In this document: positions 7,507 to 16,056 of the stretch, piece after piece | Layout: the number at the start of each line of letters is the position of its first letter | How positions within the stretch are numbered: position 1 is the first letter of the stretch | DNA from: Proteobacteria bacterium UBA7415 | Lineage (GTDB): Bacteria; Pseudomonadota; Gammaproteobacteria; Arenicellales; Arenicellaceae | Direction of reading: 5' to 3' | DNA: 64,000 nucleotides | Assembly: GCA_002470515.1 (NCBI GenBank) | Contig: DKML01000031.1 | Span: 434,001-498,000 of the forward strand | Position numbers and translations under genes: made by a program | The notes under the pieces: model-generated | Seen by the model: only the letters and a program-made list of their open reading frames with translations | Told to the model about the DNA's origin: nothing | The model's database searches: none

Positions 7507-9297
7507 TTATTCTGTTGGTGAGGCTCCGACGTCTCGAACGCGAAATTCGCCCTCTGGGAGCACCACATTATTACTTTCTACGTACTCCCGCCATAGACCA
7601 AGCATCTCGGCCAATTTCTGAGGCTCTTCGGACGCCAGATCAAATTGTTCTGCAATATCATTTTCGAGGTTATAAAGCTGCCAATCACCATTGCCCATGG
7701 GCGGTGGTTGATTAACAATCTTCCAACTGCCCGCTCTTAAGCCCTGTTTACCCCATATCTCACGGGCCACAACTTTTGAGCTACTAGTCGACGCCTCGAT
7801 TGAATTTCCATCACTCATTAACTCGGGTAAAAATGAACTACCTGTTACTGGCACTTGATCTGCCTTCACTTTTGGGGCTTGTGCATCAACCCCAGCCAGC
7901 TCGAGAAAGGTTGGCATAATGTCTTCGATTCCCGCCAACACGTTACTTATCGATGATGACGACTCAGGTAGCAAGTGCTCTGGCATTCGCAAAATCATTG
8001 GCACTCGAATTCCACCCTCTGACGCGCTACCTTTAGAATGCTTATAGGGCGTATTGCTGACTTCAGCCCATTGTTTTCCATAAAGAATAAATGAATCAGG
8101 CTGACCCGCATTCTCATAACTATTGTTGAATGTGTTCGCCCAATCTCGAACTGCTGGCGGCGAAGTATCGTTACCCCAAGGACTGGCACCGTTGTCTGAC
8201 AAAAACACAATCACCGTATTCTCGTACAATCCTTTGGATTTTAGATAGTCAACCAAGTTGCCAATATTTGCATCCATGTCGTCGACCATAGCGGCATAGA
8301 TTTCCATTTTTTTAGCACTGAACTGTTTTTCTTGTTCGGAGAGCGCGTCCCAATCAGCGCCAAAAGGTGCCATGTCGTTCGCCTCAGACACTATCCCTAG
8401 GGCTTTTAGTTTAGCTAGCCGCTGACCACGAACTTCCGCCCAGCCCTTTTTGTAGGTTTCAGCGTATTTGCCGTCATACTCTGGCGGAAGCTGTAACGGC
8501 CAATGCGGTGCCGTAAACGACAGATAAGCGAAGAATGGATCTTCACTAGCGCCACCATCCTCGATGTTTTGAATTATTCGATTGGTGTAATAGTCGCTGC
8601 TAAAGAAGCCTTCTGGCGCACGATTTAATAGCTTGCCGTTATCTCTATAAAGAGCCTCGGTTCGATGCATATCCGGACCAAAGCTGTTGTCGTAGTGACT
8701 GCCTCCCCCAGACAATAATGCAAATGATTTATCGAAACCTCTTTCGGCTGGGCCGAGCGCTTTGGTCATACCCAAATGCCACTTACCCGCCATATACGTT
8801 TGGTAACCACCACTCTTAAGGGCATCGGCCAAGGTAAGAACCCGCTCATTGAGATAGCCTTCATAACCAGGTATACCCAATTGATTGTCCGCGAGGGTTT
8901 CATCCATGTTGCCTAAGCCCGCTAAATGATTGTCTGCACCAGACATCAACATGGCTCTAGACGGCGAGCACGTTAGCGATGCGTAAAAGTCCACCATTTG
9001 AGTGCCTGACTCAGCTAAAGCATCAATATTGGGAGTTTCGATTTCTCCTCCAAATGCCCCAAGATCGGAATACCCTAAATCATCAGCGATGACAATAAGT
9101 AGGTTTGGTTGCCCAATGGTCTTCTCAGGACCATTCGAGCTATGCTCTTTGGCAGCTAGGACTTCTGTTGCATCGTTAGTGTTTTGCTCGGCGCACGCGC
9201 ACAGCGTGAGAGCCATCGCCCCTACCACAATGACACGACTTACAATTTTGACTGAAAGAACCCCACTAGTAATACTGGAGATGGTTGGTCTTTGCAT
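7507..9297 (-). CDS. Lipoprotein arylsulfatase (Cys-type)
   Basis: A 596-residue sulfatase (PF00884). The N-terminal hydrophobic segment ends in LTLCAC, so a lipobox cysteine near residue 33-35 would anchor it in a membrane facing the periplasm. The metal-site motif ADDLGYSDLGAFGGEIETPN is at residues 71-90; the formylglycine motif is C110-S-P-S-R114 followed by AMLMSG, so it needs an FGE or anSME maturase, none of which is in the window. KWHLG, GGGSHYDN and FLSDNGA complete the fold. A good ribosome site (AAGGGAAG) precedes the ATG. It is long, like aryl/alkyl-ester sulfatases of the AtsA type. Placement among lig genes suggests desulfation of a sulfated phenolic. Confidence 0.93.
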   Translation of the reverse strand: MQRPTISSITSGVLSVKIVSRVIVVGAMALTLCACAEQNTNDATEVLAAKEHSSNGPEKTIGQPNLLIVIADDLGYSDLGAFGGEIETPNIDALAESGTQMVDFYASLTCSPSRAMLMSGADNHLAGLGNMDETLADNQLGIPGYEGYLNERVLTLADALKSGGYQTYMAGKWHLGMTKALGPAERGFDKSFALLSGGGSHYDNSFGPDMHRTEALYRDNGKLLNRAPEGFFSSDYYTNRIIQNIEDGGASEDPFFAYLSFTAPHWPLQLPPEYDGKYAETYKKGWAEVRGQRLAKLKALGIVSEANDMAPFGADWDALSEQEKQFSAKKMEIYAAMVDDMDANIGNLVDYLKSKGLYENTVIVFLSDNGASPWGNDTSPPAVRDWANTFNNSYENAGQPDSFILYGKQWAEVSNTPYKHSKGSASEGGIRVPMILRMPEHLLPESSSSISNVLAGIEDIMPTFLELAGVDAQAPKVKADQVPVTGSSFLPELMSDGNSIEASTSSSKVVAREIWGKQGLRAGSWKIVNQPPPMGNGDWQLYNLENDIAEQFDLASEEPQKLAEMLGLWREYVESNNVVLPEGEFRVRDVGASPTE

Positions 9298-9416
9298 AAC
9301 TGCTTCCCTTCGGGTCGAATACTTACGACAGGTAGTCTGTCAGGTGTAATCGCTTGCGCGCGATTATAGTCGCCCAGCATAATGCCTGGATGCCACTAAA
9401 ATCGATATTTTTCTAT

Positions 9417-9427
9417 ATTAGTCATGA
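9417..9427. promoter_or_regulatory. ATTAGTCATGA box in the sulfatase/ligC divergent region
   Basis: The 282-base interval between the divergent sulfatase and ligC genes contains no further ORF. ATTAGTCATGA at 9417-9427 is identical to the sequence at 13409-13419 and close to those at 5354 and 5389. Candidate binding site of the lig LysR regulator. Confidence 0.35.
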
Positions 9428-9579
9428 CCTTTAATCGTTTTGGAATGTTCTCAAATGACGCAGGCGAAGTAAGCTAAACTTGCCTTGTGAACACCTTTGG
9501 TTTAGCAACACCATTGCGTTAAGAGCAAAAAGGCCTTCAAATAACTTAAGTAACTATTACGCACTATAGAATCAATACT

Positions 9580-10527
9580 ATGAACATCGTATTAGCGGGA
9601 ATTGGCGCGTTTGGGCTCAAGCACTTAGATGCTATCCAAAATATTGAAGGCGCAGATATTCTCTGCTTGGTTGATCCTGATTTAACTAAGGCCGAAAAAA
9701 TCGCCGAGGTTTATTCGGTTAAACACACCGCATCAAATTTAACCGAAGCTCTCGCCCTACCGAACATAGATGCAGTAATTTTATGTACGCCGACTCATCT
9801 ACATGCTGAACAAGCTCTACAATGCATGAACGCAGGCAAGCACGTGCAAGTTGAAATACCGGTAGCCGATAGCGCACAGGATGCGCTGGCCGTCGCCAAG
9901 TCCCAACGCGAGACTGGCTTAGTTTGCATGGTTGGCCACACACGAAGATACAACCCCTCGCATCAATGGATACACAACTCTATTCAACGAGGGGAACGTT
10001 CGATTCAACAAATGGACGTACAGACCTACTTTTTTCGTCGATCCAACATAAACGCGAAGGGCGAACCACGTTGTTGGACTGATCACTTACTATGGCACCA
10101 CGCGGCGCACACGGTTGATTTATTTCAATATCAAACGGGCGAACCCGTGATGATAGCCAATGCCATTCAAGGCCCAATCCACCCTGATTTAGGCATTGCG
10201 ATGGATATGTCAATTCAGTTGAAGACCCCGTCTGACAAGATATGTACTCTTTCATTGTCTTTCAACAACGAGGGACCTCTAGGAACATTTTTCCGCTATA
10301 TCTGCGATAGCGGTACATTCATCGCGCGCTATGACGATTTAGTCGATGGCAATGAGGAAACCATTGATGTCTCCAAAGTTGACGTATCGATGAATGGCAT
10401 CGAACTGCAAGACCGTGATTTTATCCATGCGATAAAAACCGGCACTGAGCCCCGAGCCAGTATTGTCAATGTTTTACCGTGTTACCAAACCCTACATGAG
10501 CTCGAACGCTCTCTCGGAAAGAACTAA
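9580..10527 (+). CDS. ligC: 4-carboxy-2-hydroxymuconate-6-semialdehyde dehydrogenase
   Basis: A 315-residue Gfo/Idh/MocA-family NAD(P)-dependent dehydrogenase. It oxidises the hemiacetal form of the LigAB product to 2-pyrone-4,6-dicarboxylate. The Rossmann motif AGIGAFGLKHLD is at the N terminus. Stretches such as AGKHVQVEIPVAD, QETGLVCMVGHTRR-like RETGLVCMVGHTRRYNPSH, MDVQTYFFRR, DHLLWHHAAHTVDLF and NAIQGPIHP are near-identical to Sphingobium LigC, whose length also matches. It is divergent from the sulfatase and convergent with ligK (39-base gap), the only lig gene of the pathway on the plus strand. Very secure call. Confidence 0.95.
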   Translation: MNIVLAGIGAFGLKHLDAIQNIEGADILCLVDPDLTKAEKIAEVYSVKHTASNLTEALALPNIDAVILCTPTHLHAEQALQCMNAGKHVQVEIPVADSAQDALAVAKSQRETGLVCMVGHTRRYNPSHQWIHNSIQRGERSIQQMDVQTYFFRRSNINAKGEPRCWTDHLLWHHAAHTVDLFQYQTGEPVMIANAIQGPIHPDLGIAMDMSIQLKTPSDKICTLSLSFNNEGPLGTFFRYICDSGTFIARYDDLVDGNEETIDVSKVDVSMNGIELQDRDFIHAIKTGTEPRASIVNVLPCYQTLHELERSLGKN

Positions 10528-10566
10528 TAGTCCGTGCTTACAATTAGATTATCTAGAGCTTGGGCT

Positions 10567-11259
10567 TTATAGGTCATCCAAGCTATCCAAATATTCGAAT
10601 CCAGCCTCTTCCAGCCGTGGGCGCATATTATATATGTCCAAACCAAGCTTGCCAGACTCAAGAACTATACGCTTTCCTTCTTCGGCTTTCTCGCGCTTAA
10701 TTCCTGCTTCTAATACCTGCTGAGCGACCGTGCGCTGCACTACAACGACACCGTCGTCGTCAGCCACTATGACGTCACCAGGCGTGATTAGCTGCCCCGC
10801 ACAAACGACGGGGACATTAACTGCGCCTAGAGTGTTCTTTACCGTGCCTTTGGCTGATACCGCTTTCGACCAAACCGGGAAATCCATCTCGGTCAAATCC
10901 TTAACATCACGAACACCCGCATCAATAACTAATCCCTTAACACCACGCGCTTGAGCTGAGGTAGCGAGCAGGTCCCCAAAAAAGCCGTCCGTATTGTCGG
11001 TTGTACAAGCGACCACCAAAATATCACCAGGCTGACACAACTCAATGGCCACGTGAATCATCCAGTTATCACCTGGTTGCGCCAGCACGGTAACGGCGTT
11101 TCCACCAATCCGCGCGCCGGCATAAATGGGTCGCATATAAGGCTTCAAATAGCCGGTACGTCCTTGTGCCTCATGCACCGTAGCCACCCCAAGCCCGCCG
11201 AGCTTTTGGCTTGTTTCTGGGTCAACTCGTTTAATGTTTCTTACGGCAACTGTACGCAT
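10567..11259 (-). CDS. ligK: 4-carboxy-4-hydroxy-2-oxoadipate aldolase / oxaloacetate decarboxylase
   Basis: A 230-residue RraA-fold class II pyruvate aldolase. It cleaves 4-carboxy-4-hydroxy-2-oxoadipate to pyruvate and oxaloacetate, the last step of the pathway. Hallmarks are [16 protein letters not shown] near residue 35, [15 protein letters not shown], the metal/substrate motif [14 protein letters not shown], and DDGVVVVQR. Length agrees with LigK/GalC/ProA enzymes. It lies 15 bases after ligI and ends 39 bases from the convergent ligC. Confidence 0.93.
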   Translation of the reverse strand: MRTVAVRNIKRVDPETSQKLGGLGVATVHEAQGRTGYLKPYMRPIYAGARIGGNAVTVLAQPGDNWMIHVAIELCQPGDILVVACTTDNTDGFFGDLLATSAQARGVKGLVIDAGVRDVKDLTEMDFPVWSKAVSAKGTVKNTLGAVNVPVVCAGQLITPGDVIVADDDGVVVVQRTVAQQVLEAGIKREKAEEGKRIVLESGKLGLDIYNMRPRLEEAGFEYLDSLDDL

Positions 11260-11274
11260 TTTATTATCTCCGCT

Positions 11275-12147
11275 CTATGCTTCAAATTGGTATAACCGTT
11301 GCGGGTTTGTGACCAATAGTTTGTTTTGTAGTTCTTCGGTTTCTGCAAACAAGGGAATGTTGTCTACGAGAGCGCCATCATCTGGCATATGTGATTTCAT
11401 ATTGGGGTGTGGCCAGTCTGTTCCCCACAGCACCTTGTCAGGAAAGTTCTCTACAAAGTGCTTAGCGTAAGGCACAACATCCGCGTATTGGGGTGGCTCA
11501 CCCTCCGTTAGCCGTTCGTGGCAGCCGACCTTAATCCAGGCATCAGGATGGTCTTGCAGCAAATTGCATATCCTTAAAAAGTCAGGGTCTTGCAATCCAT
11601 TTGTCACGTTGGGCCTACCCATATGATCGATCACCAGCGGCACCGGTAGGTTAACCAACAGATCGTATATATCCACCAATTCCTGAGATTCGAAATAGGC
11701 AATGATGTGCCAGCCTAAATCAGCCAGCCGCGCGGCCATCGATTGATAGTATGCATATGGCTTTACATCCACTAAACGTTTAACAAAATTAAAGCGCGCG
11801 GCTCGCACTCCTGCTTCATGCATAGCCCGCAACTCTTCATCTGTAACGTTTTCAGATAGAACCGCCACGCCACGATAACGACCTTGGCCTGCCTGGAGCA
11901 TATCTACCATCGCGCGATTATCTGATCCATGGCAACTCGCCTGCACGAGTACACTGCGGTTAAATCCTAAGTGTTCGTGTAGTGCAAAAAGTTTTTCTTT
12001 GGGTGCATCTACTGGAGTGTATTTCCGGTTAGGCGAGTAAGGGAATTTGTCGGCTGGTCCAAACACGTGGCAATGTGCATCGCAAGCATTGGCAGGCAAT
12101 ATGAACTCAGGCTTCTTCGGGTTTGGATGTACTTCGAGAAATGACAT
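11275..12147 (-). CDS. ligI: 2-pyrone-4,6-dicarboxylate lactonase
   Basis: A 290-residue amidohydrolase-superfamily lactonase that hydrolyses 2-pyrone-4,6-dicarboxylate to 4-oxalomesaconate and, unusually for the superfamily, needs no metal. Seen: CDAHCHVFGPADKFPYSP (H25 and H27), QASCHGSDN, RFNFVKRLVD, PLVIDHMGRPN and LWGTDWPHPNM with the catalytic aspartate D244. All match characterised LigI. It is in the ligU-ligI-ligK minus-strand operon with gaps of 22 and 15 bases. Confidence 0.95.
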   Translation of the reverse strand: MSFLEVHPNPKKPEFILPANACDAHCHVFGPADKFPYSPNRKYTPVDAPKEKLFALHEHLGFNRSVLVQASCHGSDNRAMVDMLQAGQGRYRGVAVLSENVTDEELRAMHEAGVRAARFNFVKRLVDVKPYAYYQSMAARLADLGWHIIAYFESQELVDIYDLLVNLPVPLVIDHMGRPNVTNGLQDPDFLRICNLLQDHPDAWIKVGCHERLTEGEPPQYADVVPYAKHFVENFPDKVLWGTDWPHPNMKSHMPDDGALVDNIPLFAETEELQNKLLVTNPQRLYQFEA

Positions 12148-12169
12148 AGGTTTTTACAAGGTAATATTA

Positions 12170-13240
12170 TTAAGTATTCTGTGGCACAAACAACTCACCG
12201 CGACTCAGCAAACGAGCAGTACGCAAAACACCCGCACTATTTACAGCCACTGGGGTTTTTGTTTTATCAACATCTAAACTAATAGCGAAGGCTCCCGCGG
12301 GATGTTCAACAGATTGGAAACTGCCTGGTACAGGATTTGCCATTTGGTACACATTTGATTCTGGCAACAAGCAAGCTGTAGCAACCGAAACGGCACCCAA
12401 TACACCTATAGACTTATGGCACTCATAGGGAATAAACGTGCGAGTGTTTATAAGCCCGCCATTTTTTGCAGCAGACACGAGACACATTTTAGGAACTGCC
12501 GCGCCTTCCACATTGCCTAAATTCATTTTGGGGCCAATCTGTTTGCGTATCGACTCTAATTTTTCCTTGAGTGCTGAATCACTATCCAGTGCCTGAGGCG
12601 ATTCATATCCGCTGATACCCAAATCGGTTGCGCGTAGAACGACTACAGGCATGCCGTTGTCTATGCACGTAATCTCTATTCCATCAACGATATCCACCGC
12701 GTTTCCGGTCGGCAAAAGCGCACCCGTTACAGAGCCCGCCAAATCTGAATACAGGCACGTTATCGGTGCCGCAGAACCTTGCACTCCATCGATCTGTGCG
12801 TCGCCGCTATAGGTGACTTGCTTATTGGGAGTCTGCAGAACTAGATCGCACAACTTGTCGCTGTTAAGCATACGAACAACAACTCGGGTTTCGTCTCCTG
12901 CTGGTTTGACTAAACCAGCCTCAAGAGCAAACGGGCCTACACCCGCCAAAATATTGCCACAATTTGGTTTCTTATCTACCCTATTCTCGCCAACCACCAC
13001 CTGAACAAATAAATAGTCCACATCCACGCCTTCTTGCTCAGAAGACGAAACAATGGCCACTTTGCTGGTGAGAGGAACACCGCCACCCAAACCATCGACT
13101 TGGCTTGCATCGCTGCCTACCGCATCAAGGATAATTTGATCCCTAAGATCAGCATCGCTTGGCAGATCATTCGCAAGAAAGTAAATTCCTTTCGAGCTTC
13201 CGCCTCGGAACTGCATAAAAGGTATTGTTGTCTGGGGCAT
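12170..13240 (-). CDS. ligU: 4-oxalomesaconate tautomerase/delta-isomerase (PrpF family)
   Basis: Start chosen at 13240 (MPQTTIPFMQFRGGSSKG), giving 356 residues; an in-frame ATG 42 codons upstream would add an unrelated leader and run into the LysR promoter. PrpF/diaminopimelate-epimerase-like fold: FMQFRGGSSKGIYF at the N terminus, NCGNILAGVGPFALEAGL in the middle and the second-domain CHKSIGVLGAVSVATACLLP. LigU (1,3-allylic isomerase) and GalD (keto-enol tautomerase) both belong here and act on 4-oxalomesaconate. First gene of the ligU-ligI-ligK operon, divergent from the LysR gene, so under its likely control. Confidence 0.88.
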   Translation of the reverse strand: MPQTTIPFMQFRGGSSKGIYFLANDLPSDADLRDQIILDAVGSDASQVDGLGGGVPLTSKVAIVSSSEQEGVDVDYLFVQVVVGENRVDKKPNCGNILAGVGPFALEAGLVKPAGDETRVVVRMLNSDKLCDLVLQTPNKQVTYSGDAQIDGVQGSAAPITCLYSDLAGSVTGALLPTGNAVDIVDGIEITCIDNGMPVVVLRATDLGISGYESPQALDSDSALKEKLESIRKQIGPKMNLGNVEGAAVPKMCLVSAAKNGGLINTRTFIPYECHKSIGVLGAVSVATACLLPESNVYQMANPVPGSFQSVEHPAGAFAISLDVDKTKTPVAVNSAGVLRTARLLSRGELFVPQNT

Positions 13241-13333
13241 AGGGTTTAATGCGAAATTAGTTGTTGAGACCAATCTTAGAGTCAAAGTATGATCCTTTCT
13301 ACCCTTAAGAGTGCAATGGGTTTTGCTTGCGTG

Positions 13334-13346
13334 GTCATGCATAAAA
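13334..13346. promoter_or_regulatory. Candidate operator GTCATGCATAAAA in the ligU/LysR divergent region
   Basis: Second copy of the 13-mer found at 7436-7448, lying between divergent ligU and the LysR gene, where a LysR protein normally binds to control itself and its target operon. A further ATTAGTCATGA box overlaps the LysR start codon at 13409-13419. Confidence 0.3.
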
Positions 13347-13415
13347 GACTGACGCGAAACAGCCAAGATCTTGAACTTCTGTTACTCTTAGCTGAATTAA
13401 CGTTGGTGATTAGTC

Positions 13416-14663
13416 ATGAAAAACATTGCGCGCGAGGAAATTGAACTGAGTTCTCGTCAGTTAAAAGCAATGCTATATGTTGCGCGATACAAAAATCTGA
13501 CCCGAGCCGCCAACAAATTAAATCGCTCGCAAACAGCGATCACGAAGGCCGTTAGTAAACTCGAGGAGCAACTTGGAGTAAGACTGTTCGACCGCTCGTC
13601 AGTCGGAATGACACCAACGGTATACGGCGAAGCTCTAGCAAAACGTATCTCTAATGCGGAAGCCGAAATGTTCGCCGCAAGCGAGGCTTACAGACAATAC
13701 AATCCCGGGGTTCGCAGAGCGAACAACATTCCTCTATTCACCTTAGAAATTAGCTATAAGCGACTCGCCTCATTCGTCGCGGTTTACGACACTCGAGGAG
13801 TTGCCTCTGCCGCCAACAAATTACAAATTACTCGGTCGGCAATCTACAGCTCAATTCGCCAAATAGAAGAGCTGTTGGAAATAAGCTTATTTGAACGTGA
13901 CCCAAGTGGATTCACTCCTACATCGTACTGCCATGTACTTGCGCGCCATGTGAAACTTGCCTTTGCGCAGTTTCAACACGGCGTAGAAGACATCGCGAAA
14001 GTAAATGGCGTTATGAGCGGCAAAGTCGTAATAGGAACACTGCCTTACACACGCACGATTATCACCCCCCGAGCCATCAATCACTTGTTAACGCAATATC
14101 CTCAGCTCGAGGTTTCTACTCGAGAGGGACCATACGCTATGCAAGAGTCGTTACTGCGAAGCGGTGAGATAGACCTAATTATTGGAGCCACTCGAGAAGA
14201 TGTTGAAGATTTGGGGGTTGCCACTGAAGTTCTGCTGCAAGATCAATTGGCATTGATCGTTCGAAAAGATCACCCACTTTCAAAAAAGAAAAATCTTGAA
14301 CTTTCTGACCTTCAAGACTGTGGTTGGATTTTACCGGCAGCCAATACGCCATCGCGAAAACTGTTTGACGAAGTATTAAGCAAGCACAATATTCAACAGC
14401 CTTCGAATTACATCGAGTCTAGCTCTCTGATTACGATCAGAGGTCTGTTGCTCGAAAGCGACTACATTGCTTTGCTTTCTGAACACCAAATATACTTCGA
14501 TAAACTCTATGGCTTGTTAACAACTTTACCGCTCGAGTTGGTCAATACATTTAGGCCCATTGGGGTAACGGTTAACGCACAAGTTGAGCCCTCACCGGCT
14601 GCGAAGCTGTTCTTAGAAAGTTTGCGAGAAGTCGTACAAGATTGGTCACAACAGGGGTGCTAG
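13416..14663 (+). CDS. LysR-type regulator with two tandem HTH domains
   Basis: A 415-residue protein, about 100 longer than a normal LysR regulator. Residues 11-72 are a complete LysR winged HTH (SSRQLKAMLYVARYKNLTRA, then AANKLNRSQTAITKAVSKLE, then LGVRLFDRSSVGMTPT). Residues 113-175 are a second one (YKRLASFVAVYDTRGVASA, ANKLQITRSAIYSSIRQIEE, ISLFERDPSGFTPT). A type-2 periplasmic-binding-like effector domain follows from about 200 (GKVVIGTLPYTRT). It is divergent from ligU and probably controls the lig operons in response to a pathway intermediate. The call of LysR family is certain; the lig target is inference. Confidence 0.92.
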   Translation: MKNIAREEIELSSRQLKAMLYVARYKNLTRAANKLNRSQTAITKAVSKLEEQLGVRLFDRSSVGMTPTVYGEALAKRISNAEAEMFAASEAYRQYNPGVRRANNIPLFTLEISYKRLASFVAVYDTRGVASAANKLQITRSAIYSSIRQIEELLEISLFERDPSGFTPTSYCHVLARHVKLAFAQFQHGVEDIAKVNGVMSGKVVIGTLPYTRTIITPRAINHLLTQYPQLEVSTREGPYAMQESLLRSGEIDLIIGATREDVEDLGVATEVLLQDQLALIVRKDHPLSKKKNLELSDLQDCGWILPAANTPSRKLFDEVLSKHNIQQPSNYIESSSLITIRGLLLESDYIALLSEHQIYFDKLYGLLTTLPLELVNTFRPIGVTVNAQVEPSPAAKLFLESLREVVQDWSQQGC

Positions 14664-14717
14664 GGTTATTGTCGTACTAATGTAATGAACCACCCCGACA
14701 CTCAATCAGGCCGCTCG

Positions 14718-14741
14718 TGTTGCTACTGACTAGTAGCAACA
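14718..14741. terminator. Perfect stem-loop after the LysR gene
   Basis: TGTTGCTACT (14718-14727) and AGTAGCAACA (14732-14741) form a ten-base perfect stem with a four-base loop, 55 bases beyond the LysR stop. A run of T is weak (GTTTAC), so termination is likely but not assured. Confidence 0.5.
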
Positions 14742-14759
14742 GTTTACAAATTAGAACAA

Positions 14760-15170
14760 TCAGAACCTATATGGGCCTGAAATACCCCAAGAGAGTGATC
14801 TTTGCGTAGTATTGTAGTACGGTCCAACCGACCGGACCGCACCATAGGTTGTTATACCTGGCAGCAATTCATCCGTAAGGTTACGCCCCCACAAACTGAT
14901 GTCCCAGATGCCGTCAACGTGTGCAAGTGTCTCTCGGGTATCTACCTTTTCGTAAGAACCAAGCTGAAAACGAGGATCCAATTCAACGCCTGAACGGTAG
15001 CCGTCGGAAAGATTTATGGTCAAGTCCGAAAGGAGCCCATAGTTTTCACTGATTGCCATAACGTGATTAAGTCCGACAACAAAGTTCCAACTTGAAATAT
15101 AAGGTAAACCGGCGCCACTTAGATCACAAGACACAGCACCTGCGTTTAGCGGACAAACGGTTACAGGATG
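14760..15170 (-). pseudogene. C-terminal remnant of a TonB-dependent receptor
   Basis: The minus strand encodes the last 130-odd residues of a TonB-dependent outer-membrane receptor: PVTVCPLNAGAVSCDLSGAG, YISSWNF, a few beta-strand repeats, DISLWGRNLTDELL and the terminal strand SLSWGISGPYRF ending in phenylalanine, as outer-membrane barrels do. The plug and about 600 residues are missing. Open reading continues to about 15170, where it meets an unrelated SDR fragment on the other strand, so this is a recombination scar and not a small gene. There is no start with a ribosome site. Confidence 0.8.
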
Positions 15171-15338
15171 TCTACATTCGGCGCTGCCACTCCTGAATCC
15201 AGCGCCGACGCATCAGTGTTTCTGCTAAGCGAGCAAGCAAATTGGATTAACGGCGCCCTGCTGCCAGTAGACGCAGGCGCCATTGCAACAGGGACCGTAA
15301 AAAAGTTAAACTTGTTCAGGTTACGAACACACACTTAG
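15168..15338 (+). pseudogene. C-terminal remnant of a short-chain dehydrogenase
   Basis: From 15183 the plus strand reads ATPESSADASVFLLSEQ, then ANWINGALLPVDAGAIA, the typical end of a classical SDR (a helix carrying a xFLLS motif, then the WxxGxxLPVDxG strand). The rest of the enzyme is absent; a short ORF starts at ATG 15168 only by chance and ends at TAG 15336-15338 after an unrelated tail. It abuts the TonB-receptor remnant on the opposite strand. Confidence 0.75.
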
Positions 15339-15385
15339 AGAGTTAAACAGGGCATGCCTTAATCGGAAGACGGTGGCCTGTATCA

Positions 15386-16048
15386 ATGATGAAACAGGCC
15401 ACTGACTATATGAATGCTGTTAGATTATTAAGTGGTAGAGGCGAAGTACCAACTTCTGAAAGAGGAAAACGGCGCGAATCGCAAATCATCAAAGTCGCCA
15501 CTGAACAATTCCTGAAGCTTGGCTATGGTGATACCAGCCTAGATACGATCTCTAAGTTAGCAGGTGGATCCAAAACGACGCTCTATCGATTCTTTCCTTC
15601 TAAAGCTGACTTGTTCCAATCGGTTGTCAGTTCGATTGTAGCAAATCGGCAAGATATAGATCTTGATCCGACTGCAGACATATTTTCATCTCTAAGCGAA
15701 TTTGGTTGCCGCCGCCTTGAGGTGGTTTTCGCCAAGCAACACTGGTCTTTACTCAAACTGATACATGCAGAAAAAGACCGATTCCCAAGAATCGCTGAGG
15801 CCTATTACCAGTTAGGCCCGGTATACAGCAGAACGCTGCTGACCGAGTACTTATCTGAACTTCATGAATCTGAACGTCTGCGGATCAAAAACCCAGAGCA
15901 GTCAGCAAACTTTTTCACCTCAATGCTGATGCACGAATGGTATCTGAAGTACCTTTATACCAACGACCGCTTTCCTTCCAAAGATGAGATGAGACAGCAC
16001 AGCGACTTTGTAGCCACCAACTTTTTAGACATCCATAAATTTGGTTGA
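15386..16048 (+). CDS. TetR/AcrR-family transcriptional regulator
   Basis: A 220-residue TetR protein. After a 25-30 residue leader the HTH reads RESQIIKVATEQFLKLGYGD, TSLDTISKLAGGSKTTLYRFF and SKADLFQSVV (residues about 32-80). The C-terminal helical ligand domain is AefR-like (TetR_C_7), with YYQLGPVYSRTLLTEYL. It is convergent with the ALDH gene (8-base gap) and sits beside ALDH, OsmC and pobA, so one of these is its probable target; the twin TGTACA sites at 18838-18853 are candidate operators. The first codons are uncertain, since ATG at 15410 is a possible alternative. Confidence 0.87.
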   Translation: MMKQATDYMNAVRLLSGRGEVPTSERGKRRESQIIKVATEQFLKLGYGDTSLDTISKLAGGSKTTLYRFFPSKADLFQSVVSSIVANRQDIDLDPTADIFSSLSEFGCRRLEVVFAKQHWSLLKLIHAEKDRFPRIAEAYYQLGPVYSRTLLTEYLSELHESERLRIKNPEQSANFFTSMLMHEWYLKYLYTNDRFPSKDEMRQHSDFVATNFLDIHKFG

Positions 16049-16056
16049 GGAGGGTA

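Noticed and set aside
13241..13366. Amino-terminal extension of ligU from the upstream ATG
   Set aside because: The extra 42 residues have no family counterpart and would cover the divergent promoter region; ATG 13240 matches the PrpF-family start.
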